A stretch of DNA of 64,000 nucleotides from Dokdonella_A sp963775445 (GTDB lineage Bacteria; Pseudomonadota; Gammaproteobacteria; Xanthomonadales; Rhodanobacteraceae). Where the stretch lies: contig CAVZIT010000004.1 of the NCBI GenBank assembly GCA_963775445.1, forward strand, positions 1,798,001-1,862,000, written 5' to 3'. Below the pieces are notes generated by a model, which saw nothing but the letters and a program-made list of their open reading frames with translations, ran no database searches and was not told where the DNA came from. Both the position numbers and the translations under genes were made by a program. Numbering within the stretch: position 1 is the first letter of the stretch; the number at the start of each line of letters is the position of its first letter. Positions 9,501 to 16,609 of the stretch are shown piece after piece.

Positions 9501-9632
9501 TCGACCTTGATGACGTTGCTGGCGCTGCCGGTGATTTATTCGCTGCTCGACGATGCGAGCAACTGGTCGCGTGCCGTCGTGCGCGATGCGCGCGCGGGTC
9601 GCGTGCGACGCCGCGCATTGTCCGGCACCTGA
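6531..9632 (+). CDS. RND efflux pump, inner-membrane subunit 2 (HAE1-like, altered proton relay)
   Basis: Second RND subunit, 1033 residues with full-length architecture and the KRPVTAIMF N-terminus. The TM4 motif reads GMLVDNAVVVVES, giving D406-N407 instead of two aspartates. The TM10 lysine is replaced by asparagine (N915 in GVVVNNGIVMI). TM11 RLRPILMT is kept. Loss of two charged relay residues suggests it may bind substrate without translocating protons itself, while subunit 1 does so. MdtB/MdtC and MuxB/MuxC are known two-pump systems with a similar gene layout. The start overlaps the preceding stop by four bases. Confidence 0.92.
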   Translation: MKSGREGKGWSLAELSLKRPVTAIMFFVTVTLVGVIAAVRLPLEYFPDIDVPFLLVDVPYPGSTPAEIERTLTRPIEEALSTLSGIQRMSSTSRADGVQLFLQFKWGQDVATKAIEARDKIDAIRAELPSDLKRYFVQKFSTADDPVLQLRISSDRDLSNSWDLIDRKLKRPLERLPGVAKVEIQGVAPPEVEIELASDRVIAHGISLNDLVKRLQAANFSVAAGQIGQGRMRYRVQPKGEWTSLDDIRNFIIDDSGLKLGDIANVSLKPSRLDYERRLDMRPAVAVDIYRERSANLVDVGKAVLAEVSRASTAPEMHGLKLFFLQNQAKGVTDSLGELGKAGLIGTLLSVLVLFFFLRDWPSTLMVSLAIPICFVMTLGCMYFFGISLNILSMMGLLLAVGMLVDNAVVVVESIYQYRERHPDKPWYSAIEGTRVVGTAITAGTLTSIIVFLPNVFGERNPISIYLTQVAVSMAIAQLASWLVAVSLIPMLSARLPPPRFIGRETAITRLRVRYRRVIAWTLVHRGWTMLGVLGLLLLSFVPIGATTKDMFPAGETRNLQLRYDLNGSYRLSQLEHSIGRVERYLIAHKKAFEIDMVYSYFDEKGQAQTNLLLTDDKHAKRPASAIMEDIRKGLPKLAIGSVGFERQKSGASGEGLKLSLIGDSTAELRDLARSVIPVLKTVPGLRDVRLDEGAADRELGVHVDRARAREFGFSADDVAQYVAVALRGAALKEFRHGDDEIPVWLRFQNADTQSIDDIGRYDLRAPDGRRIPLLTMVDLHTRDAASVIERENRQTSLPIQANLATGTTMDDARKGIDKAMKSVTLPGGYGWTYGTSFQESDDAGQRMAFNTLIALVLVYVVMCAMFESLIFPAAIMVTFVFSVFGVFWLFWLTGTTFSIMASIGVLILMGVVVNNGIVMIVHINQLRHGGMTRSDALREGSSERLRPILMTMGTAILGMVPLCLGTTQLGGDGPPYFPMARAIAGGLLFSTLMTLLALPVIYSLLDDASNWSRAVVRDARAGRVRRRALSGT

Positions 9633-9653
9633 ATCGAATTTTCGCGATTTCTG

Positions 9654-12267
9654 TCAGGGCAGGGTATCGAGCGCCTTGTCGAGCGCACGATCGAGGCGTT
9701 GCTCGAGTTCCGACGCATCGTCGGACAAACGCAGATCGCTCCACGCATCGAGCAGCTCCTCGAGTTGCTGCGCGGGGCCGCGCTGGTCTTCGCCGCGAAG
9801 ATGCGCCGACAAACGGACCAGTTGTCGTGCACGGCGGCGCTCGCGATCCTCGGACGGCGACTCGATTCCGGCGAGGGTTTCCAGTTGCACCAGCAGATCG
9901 CGCGCCGTTTCGTCAGCTGTCGATTGCGGCGGTCGCGGACCCTCGCCGAGTGCGGCGTCGAAGCGCGTCGTCAGTAGGGCCGCAGCCACGCTGTCAGCAG
10001 TTTGCGCCCAGCGCGTGCGCAGGGACTCCGCCTCGGAAGCGCCCGATTCGGCCATGCGGCACAAGTGATAGCGCTGGCTCCATGCGACGAATCGTTCGCG
10101 ACGCGCGAGGCGTGCGCGACGGGCACTCGCATCGCGCAATGCCGATTGTGCCTCACGATGGCGACGAGCCAACGTCTCGTCGCGGAGATCGAGGGCTTTC
10201 CATCGAGTTTCGAGTGCCGCGATCTGTGCACGCTGCGGCGCCTCGACCGCGGCCGCGCAGGATTCGAGTTCCGCACAGATGGCAGCAGCTTCCGCCGCGG
10301 CGGCTGCGGCTTGCGCCAGCGCTGCGCTGCGCGCTTCGCTGGCCTGTGCCTCGCTTTCGGCACGAGCGACGTCCAGCTGTGCAAATGCCGTATCCAGCGC
10401 AGCCCGAAAACTCTTCCATTGCGATTGGTCGCGATGACGCCGTCCACTGCCCGCGGCCTTCCAGCGCCGTTGCAGTTCACGCGTGGCGGTAACCAGACTG
10501 CGGCTGTCGCGAGCGGCAAGGCCGCGGGCCTCGGCAATCAAGGCAGCCTTGTCATTCTCGACCGCGCCGTGATGCGCGCCGAGCGCCGCGTCCAGGCGAT
10601 CGAGCGAAGTCTTGATCTTTCTTGCGAGCGTCTTGCGATTGCGCGGGTCCACGTCGCCAAGTCCCGACAACGCGGCCGCTGCCTGATGCCGCAAGTCCGA
10701 CATGACGCGCCAGTCTTCGCTGTCTGCGGGCAACGTCGCGATACGGTCGAGCAGATCCGTTATCTGCTGGGCGTGCGTCTGACGAATTGCGTGTCGCTTC
10801 TCGAAATAAGGCCTCGCCGGCTCGAGCGCCCGGCGACACAACGCCGCGAAGCGCTGGCCAAGCCCACGCGCGCCCTGCGCAGCCGATACGCCCTCCAGAA
10901 GATCCAGTTGCGACCATTCCTCGCGCGCTTCGCGTACACGAGTTGCGACGGCATCGGGATGCAAGCCTGTACCGGGGAGGGCACGTATTTCCTCGCACAA
11001 CTGATGGCGGCGCTGATTGTCGCCCCATCGTTGCCAGCGGCTGATCTCGCCGTACCGATGCTCGGCCGCAGCCAGTCGACGCAGCGCGGATCGCGGCAAT
11101 GGCGCATCGCATTGTTCGCGCAAATCGGTCAGTTGGCGGTGCGCGGCATGGGCAGGTGCCGCATTGCCGCGGTCGAGTGCTTGCTCGAACTCGCCGAGCG
11201 CATGCACGACGCGTTCGACAAGTTGCCTGCGCTGGTCGCGTTCGCGTTCGGCAGCGATCTCTGCGGCCGCGACCGAGGCATCGAAGCGCGTCTTTGCCGC
11301 CAGCGCTTCGCACGCGGTGCGTTCTGCTTCTTGTTGCGTGGTATCGGCGTCGGCTCCATCGTCCCGAGACGCTGGTGCGCTCGCCTCTACCGACCCGTCG
11401 GCCAATCCGGGAACCGCGGATGACGAGGCGTCGCTGGAGATCATCGATTCGTGCGGCGCCGCGCTATCCGAAGCCTGTGGCTCGGCTGCGGCCCGACGGC
11501 GACTCGCCGCGAGCAGCGCGCAGTCCTCCGCGTAACGGCGGATCAGGTCGGGCGAGGCCGAGCTTTCGACCTGCGACCATTGCTTTGCAATTGCCAACAG
11601 CTCCGGCTCGTTGGCGGGCGAGTGAATCAGAAACTCAATGCGCTCGCACAACTCCCGGGCGCGCGCATTGACTGTGCTTTCATCCTTGCGCTCGATGCGC
11701 AGTGCGGCGACGCGTTCACGCGCGCGCTGGTTGATCTGCTTGTCGATCCTGCGCGCGCGCTCGGCGATGCGTTCGAGCAAACCCTCGTCGTGAATGCGAT
11801 CGAGCGCCTCGCTGCGCAACGTCGGATCGGGATCGTCGAGAGCACGCTCGGCCAGAAACGATGCGCGTTCTATGCGGCCCAAAGCCGCGGCGCGCATGGC
11901 CGATTCCGGCGCATGGGTCGCGACGTGCTCGATCGATGGAGGGTCGGATTGCCCTCGCAGCAGCCTTAGACGCTCGTCGAGGGGTGGCGCGGCCGGATGG
12001 TTTCCGGTGAGGAGTTCGAGCCATAAGAGTCTGCGCCGCCGAGCGCACTTCGCGGTCCGGATCGTCGCGCGAAGATGATTGCGCAAGCGCCGGATCGGCG
12101 AGGCGGCGCAACGCCGCAATGCGCACGCCGGCAGCTGGATCCGCTCGCGCGAGTTGCGGCAGGATTTCGCCCAGCTCCGCGGCGTCGTCGCTTTCGACTG
12201 CTGCGCGGCGCAATGCGGGATCGGCCGATTGCCAGCGTGGCTTGAACAAAAATCGATTCAATGGCAT
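9654..12267 (-). CDS. DUF349 domain protein, reading frame interrupted near the 5' end
   Basis: Long helical protein (about 870 residues if restored) of the DUF349 family common in xanthomonads; its function is unknown. The N-terminal start MPLNRFLFKPRWQ is at 12267 and a HEAT-like region follows (LPQLARADPAAGVRIAALRRL). At about 12022-12028 the frame must change: codons up to RSAAQTL are in one frame, and WLELLTGNHP onward continues in the next, so one base is in excess. Downstream, the protein is open to 9654 with repeated RW/EW-rich DUF349 segments and coiled coil. Without correction only a part starting near 12119, or a short product of about 184 residues, would be made. It lies 5 bases after the TraB gene. 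Confidence 0.75.
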
Positions 12268-12272
12268 GGCAT

Positions 12273-13529
12273 CTACAACAGACTCTTGATGATGTGGAAT
12301 CCCGCGAGGTACTCGCCGACCATCGTGCCGAGATTGGTCAGCAAAAAAACCAGCAGCGTGCGTGACACGCGATTCTTCCACCAGCCGGTCCAGTGCACGA
12401 CATCATCGCGCAGGCTGTCAAAATCGGCGACGCGCGGTCGATGCAGCCATATTTCGATGCCCGCACTGACGGCGCCGGAAGGAATCCCGGGGCGAAACGG
12501 TTTGAGGGGCGCCGCAACGAAGGCGCCGAAGATGCTGAGTGGATGTCCTCCGCCGGCCAGTGCGCCGAGCGCGGCGCAACCGCCGGTGAACAACACCCAA
12601 TCGCGCAAGGCGTGGGCGCCGAGACCGGCGTTGCGGCTGAACGCGATGCCGATCGCGACCGCGATCGCAACCAGGACGCCGATCGCGAGCCACTTCGGCC
12701 ATTTCGCGGCCGGTGGCACCAGCGACAACTCAGCGCACAACGGCGCCGGCAAGTCCTGCTGTGCGCCCAATTCCTTGGTAATGCCGGCGAGATGCCCGGC
12801 TCCAATGACGACCAGCACGCGACGAACTGGGCGATCCGCACTTTCCTTGCGCAGACGGGCCGTCATGTAGCGATCGCGCTCGGCGATCAGTGCCTCGTAC
12901 AGAGGAGGCGATTCCCGCGCAAACTCGCTGAACATCGTGCCGAGCAGGTCGCCCTGCTTGAGTTTTTCGACCTCATCCTCACTGACGTCGTCTCGCGTCA
13001 GGAGACTGGCGCCGAGGCCGCCGATGATGCTAATGCGATCGAGAAATCCGACGCTGCGATACGCACGTTTGAGCGTCACGCCGACCTCTCGATCGATCAG
13101 CCAGACCGGAATATCGTGCGCTTCGGCCCCGGCGATCGCGGCTTTCATCTCCGCTCCCGGCTCGATACCGAACTGTTCGGCAAGTCGCCGCTGGAAAGCC
13201 GACAGCGCCAGATTTGCCGCGATGAGGCCGGCTTTGCCCTGACGGATGATCTGGAACAGATCGAGATTGCGAAACGCGTCCGGATCACGCATCGCGCGAT
13301 AGCGCGGCTCGCAAAGTTCGATCGCAACCGCGTCGAATGCTTCACGCTCGAGAGCCGCGCGCACCGCGTCGGCGCTGACGCGCGATACGTGCGCGGTACC
13401 GAGCAACACATATTCCACGTTGTCGCGGGTGACCCTCTCGATGGGCTGGCCGTCGAGTGGGTCAGGCGCTGCCGCTGCTGCGGCGCTGGCGGTTATCTCC
13501 TGCATCGAGGAATTGCGAACGGCGCTCAA
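12273..13529 (-). CDS. TraB/PrgY family membrane protein
   Basis: Member of the TraB (PrgY/GumN-like) family, putative metal-dependent peptidase-like proteins with C-terminal membrane helices. The N-terminal conserved block LLGTAHVS is at about residues 42-49, with VAIELCEPRY downstream and GAGHLAGI near residue 246. About four hydrophobic helices occupy the last 150 residues. The TTG start at 13529 overlaps the aguB stop by four bases (TTGA); an ATG at 13505 is the alternative. The substrate is unknown. It probably shares a transcript with aguB upstream and the DUF349 gene downstream. Confidence 0.82.
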   Translation of the reverse strand: MSAVRNSSMQEITASAAAAAAPDPLDGQPIERVTRDNVEYVLLGTAHVSRVSADAVRAALEREAFDAVAIELCEPRYRAMRDPDAFRNLDLFQIIRQGKAGLIAANLALSAFQRRLAEQFGIEPGAEMKAAIAGAEAHDIPVWLIDREVGVTLKRAYRSVGFLDRISIIGGLGASLLTRDDVSEDEVEKLKQGDLLGTMFSEFARESPPLYEALIAERDRYMTARLRKESADRPVRRVLVVIGAGHLAGITKELGAQQDLPAPLCAELSLVPPAAKWPKWLAIGVLVAIAVAIGIAFSRNAGLGAHALRDWVLFTGGCAALGALAGGGHPLSIFGAFVAAPLKPFRPGIPSGAVSAGIEIWLHRPRVADFDSLRDDVVHWTGWWKNRVSRTLLVFLLTNLGTMVGEYLAGFHIIKSLL

Positions 13530-14413
13530 TCGCGAAAACGGCGCTGGAGATCGCCGTATGCGTCGATGCGCCGGTCGCGCAGGAACGGCCAGATGCGGCG
13601 CACCGCCTCGCTGCGGGCAAGATCGACATCGGCCAGCAGAAGCTCGCGCGCGTCGCTCGCCGCTTGTGCGACGATTTCGCCTTGCGGACCGGCGACGAAA
13701 CTCGATCCCCAGAATTGAATGCCGCGGCCGCCTTCTGGCGATGCTTCGAAACCGGTTCGATTGCAGGCCAGCAGTGGCAAACCGTTCGCAATCGCGTGGC
13801 CACGCTGCACCGTGACCCAGGCATCGCGTTGGCGGTCCTTTTCGTCCTGCTCATCGCCCGGATCCCAGCCGATCGCTGTTGGATACAGCAGAAGGTCAGC
13901 GCCCGCCAGCGCCATGAGTCGAGCGGCCTCCGGATACCATTGATCCCAGCACACGAGCACGCCGAGTTTTCCGACCGATGTCGCGACCGGATTGAATCCG
14001 CTATCGCCCGGCGTGAAATAGAATTTTTCGTAGTAGGCCGGATCATCCGGAATGTGTGCCTTGCGATACGTACCGGCAATCGCACGGGCGCGATCGAATA
14101 CGACCGCCGTGTTGTGGTAGAGACCGGCCGCGCGCCGTTCGAACAGCGAGGCGACGATCACCAGCCTCAACTCTTCGGCGAGCGCCCCGATCCTGTCGCT
14201 GCTCGGGCCGGGAATCGATTCGGCCCGCTCGAATTCGGCGGCGTCTTCGTGCTGGCAGAAATACGGTCCGTTGTGGAGTTCCTGCAGCAGCACGAGTTCG
14301 GCCCCGGCGCGCGCCGCTTCGCGCAGGCCGGTCTCGATCGCGTCGAGGTTGGCGTCGCGCGTGCCATGGTCGGTTTCCTGCAGCAAGGCGAGTTTGAGCG
14401 TCTTGCGAATCAT
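13526..14413 (-). CDS. aguB: N-carbamoylputrescine amidase
   Basis: Carbon-nitrogen hydrolase of 295 residues that splits N-carbamoylputrescine to putrescine, CO2 and ammonia, the last step of putrescine synthesis from agmatine. The nitrilase catalytic triad is visible: E45 (LLQELHN), K118 (YRKAHIPD) and C155 (VLVCWDQWYPE). The start MIRKTLKLALLQ at 14413 fits the family; longer in-frame versions add non-protein-like sequence. The pathway partner aguA lies about 4.6 kb away on the same strand, beyond the NO cassette. Confidence 0.93.
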   Translation of the reverse strand: MIRKTLKLALLQETDHGTRDANLDAIETGLREAARAGAELVLLQELHNGPYFCQHEDAAEFERAESIPGPSSDRIGALAEELRLVIVASLFERRAAGLYHNTAVVFDRARAIAGTYRKAHIPDDPAYYEKFYFTPGDSGFNPVATSVGKLGVLVCWDQWYPEAARLMALAGADLLLYPTAIGWDPGDEQDEKDRQRDAWVTVQRGHAIANGLPLLACNRTGFEASPEGGRGIQFWGSSFVAGPQGEIVAQAASDARELLLADVDLARSEAVRRIWPFLRDRRIDAYGDLQRRFRD

Positions 14414-14483
14414 TGGACAGGGTCTGGAAGCATCTGTCCTATGGTACCAGTGCATCGATCGGCGCCGCGCGCCGATGGCCGCC

Positions 14484-14497
14484 TTGATGGCGATCAA
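14484..14497. promoter_or_regulatory. FNR/DNR-type box upstream of nnrS
   Basis: TTGAT-GGCG-ATCAA is a perfect match to the FNR/DNR consensus TTGAT-N4-ATCAA. Its centre (14490.5) is 64 bases before the nnrS ATG. A CATGAT at 14520-14525 is placed where a -10 would fall for an activator bound near -41.5. It also lies 71 bases upstream of the divergent aguB start. The obvious binding protein is the DNR-like regulator encoded two genes downstream. Confidence 0.85.
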
Positions 14498-14554
14498 GGT
14501 CGTGCCGCGACGATCGCGACATGATGGTCGGACGCGTTGTTCCCCAGGGATTGC

Positions 14555-15721
14555 ATGAAGCCCCAAACCTCATCCGCCGCACCCGAGGAGTCGCTCCTCC
14601 CGGCGCAGCCCTATCGCCTGTTGTTCTTGTGTGCGGCCCTTTTCGCGAGTCTGGGCATGCTCGCCTGGGGCGCCTTCCTGCACATTGGCTGGTTGCCATC
14701 GGCATCCCTGCTGCCGATTCCCTGGCATGCCCATGCGATGCTTTACGGGTTTGCCGGAGCCCTGGTCGGTGGATTTCTGTTGACCGCGGCGGCGACCTGG
14801 ACGGCCATTCCAACGATCACGCATCGGGGATTGTGGATGCTGGTCGCGGCATGGGCCGTCGCCCGCCTCGCGCTGCTGACGCAACTTCCATGCTGGATTG
14901 GCGCGCTCTTCGACATCGGTTATCTGCTGGCGCTGGCGCTGTTGCTGGCACGCGTCATCTGGCTGTCGCGGAACACACGCAATGCTTTCATCGTCGGTAT
15001 CCTACTGGTCTATGCCGGACTGGACGTCGCGTTCTATTTCCATGCGACACGCATCGACATGAACCTGATGAGCCGTGACCTGATCGGAACCGCCGACCTG
15101 CTGGTGCTGTTGATGCTCGCGATGGGGGGACGGGTCATCCCATTCTTCACGAGCCGCAAGCTGAGTGGCCACGTCATGTGGACCAACCATTACCTCGAAT
15201 GGATCGTCAACGCAGGCGGCGCGCTGGTGCTCGTTCTCGGTCTTTTCGATAGTCCCTTGCCACTGCGGGGCGTTGCGATGATCGCGGCGGCGCTGCTCGC
15301 GGCGCTGCGCCTGATCGGCTGGCGAGGGTGGCGCGCTTGGCGCGAACCGATGCTGTGGGTACTGCATGTCGGCTACCTCTGGCTGGCAGTGGGGCTGGCG
15401 ATACGCGGCCTGGCGCTCATCGGTTGGTTGCAGATGTCGGAACTCGAGAGCATCCATGGCCTTACCGTTGGTGCGCTCGGCACCTTGTCGATCGGGATGA
15501 TGGCGCGCGTGAGCCTGGGACACGGCGGTGCGAACATCCATGCCAACCCGGGATTAGTCATCGCATTCGTGCTGCCGAGTATCGCCGCCATCGTGCGCTT
15601 GGCATGCGGGCCGAGCGGATGGATCTGGGCCGCGTCGCTGTGGGTGCTTGCCTTCTTGGTGTTTCTCGGATCGACAGGACCGCTGTTGCTGCGCGCACGG
15701 CGGGTCCCGACGCACGCGTGA
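14555..15721 (+). CDS. nnrS: NnrS family membrane protein (NO/nitrosative-stress associated)
   Basis: Haem/copper membrane protein that protects cells against NO and is usually co-regulated with nitric oxide reductase. It has 388 residues with about 12 hydrophobic segments. Conserved NnrS features are visible: WHAHAMLYGFAGALVGGFLLTA near residue 55-75, GGRVIPFFTSR near residue 195, HALTVGALG-like IHGLTVGALGTLSIGMMARV around residue 310, and SLGHGG. The start at 14555 follows AGGGA. It is preceded by a perfect DNR box and followed by the regulator gene, about 140 bases on. Confidence 0.92.
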   Translation: MKPQTSSAAPEESLLPAQPYRLLFLCAALFASLGMLAWGAFLHIGWLPSASLLPIPWHAHAMLYGFAGALVGGFLLTAAATWTAIPTITHRGLWMLVAAWAVARLALLTQLPCWIGALFDIGYLLALALLLARVIWLSRNTRNAFIVGILLVYAGLDVAFYFHATRIDMNLMSRDLIGTADLLVLLMLAMGGRVIPFFTSRKLSGHVMWTNHYLEWIVNAGGALVLVLGLFDSPLPLRGVAMIAAALLAALRLIGWRGWRAWREPMLWVLHVGYLWLAVGLAIRGLALIGWLQMSELESIHGLTVGALGTLSIGMMARVSLGHGGANIHANPGLVIAFVLPSIAAIVRLACGPSGWIWAASLWVLAFLVFLGSTGPLLLRARRVPTHA

Positions 15722-15864
15722 ACCTGCCGGGGTTGCGCGCGCGCATCGCCAATGCGGTACGCAACGAAAATGCAGCGACGGCGGCAACGCCGGAATTGCG
15801 CTGCCGCGCCGCCGAAAATTCTCCAGGTGACCTGATAAGCTCCGCAGGTCCATCGGAGCCGCCC

Positions 15865-16542
15865 TTGACGACGCCGGCCATCGACAACCTGCGCCAGCAC
15901 TACCTGTTCGCCGCGCTCGACGATGTGCAATGGCGAGCGCTGACCCCGCACCTGCATCCGCGCAGGTTGCGCGCCGGAAAACGCCTTTTCGCGCAGGGCG
16001 ACCGGGCAGAAAATTTCTTCATGCTGGATAACGGCACGATGAAGTTGTTCCGGCTCTCGCCGCAGGGTGCGGAGAAAATCATGCGGCTGGTGCGGGCCGG
16101 CCAGAGTTTCGCCGAAAGCATACTTTTCGCCGAACCGCCGAGTTTTCCCGTCCACGCTCAAGCCGCGATCGACAGCGTCCTCGTGGCCGTCGAACGCGAG
16201 GCATACCTGCAACTCCTGCGCGCCTCCTTTGATACCGGCCGGGCGGTGATGGCGCAGATGACACAGCGCATCCATGCCCAGTGGGACGAGATCGAGGCGC
16301 TCAGCCTGCAAGGCAGCGTGCAACGCGTCGCGCGCTACCTGCTGAGCCAACTTGCGGCATGCGAAACGGATGACTTGAAACTGATGTCACCGAAGGCACA
16401 GATAGCCGCGCAGCTGGGTCTCGCACCGGAAACCTTCTCGCGCGCATTGCGCACGCTCAGGCAACGGGGCTTGATCGAGGTAGATGGTGCACTGATAAGC
16501 GTACGCAAGCCGCAGGGCCTTCGCGACAGCGGCCGGATTTGA
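15865..16542 (+). CDS. dnr: CRP/FNR superfamily NO-responsive regulator (DNR-like)
   Basis: Transcription regulator of 225 residues with an N-terminal cyclic-nucleotide-binding-like sensor fold and a C-terminal helix-turn-helix. It resembles Pseudomonas DNR: HYLFAALDD start, KLFRLSPQGAEKIMRLV, FAESILFAEPPSFPVHAQA, and the recognition helix APETFSRALRTL with the E..SR residues that read TTGAT half sites. It lacks the N-terminal cysteine cluster of FNR, so NO sensing through haem (as in DNR) is more likely than oxygen sensing. The start is taken as the TTG at 15865, with GGAG six bases upstream. It probably controls nnrS and norB, each with a matching site. Confidence 0.87.
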   Translation: MTTPAIDNLRQHYLFAALDDVQWRALTPHLHPRRLRAGKRLFAQGDRAENFFMLDNGTMKLFRLSPQGAEKIMRLVRAGQSFAESILFAEPPSFPVHAQAAIDSVLVAVEREAYLQLLRASFDTGRAVMAQMTQRIHAQWDEIEALSLQGSVQRVARYLLSQLAACETDDLKLMSPKAQIAAQLGLAPETFSRALRTLRQRGLIEVDGALISVRKPQGLRDSGRI

Positions 16543-16552
16543 CCAGAATCAA
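16539..16552. promoter_or_regulatory. FNR/DNR-type box upstream of norB
   Basis: TTGAC-CAGA-ATCAA matches the FNR/DNR consensus with one mismatch in the left half-site. It overlaps the stop codon of dnr and is centred 64 bases before the norB ATG, the same distance as the box before nnrS. The equal spacing of the two sites supports a real class II activator position. Confidence 0.75.
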
Positions 16553-16609
16553 GGCGCGCCGGGCGCGAAACCCGAATGCTTTGCGGGACCACCAACAGGG
16601 AAAATCTTC

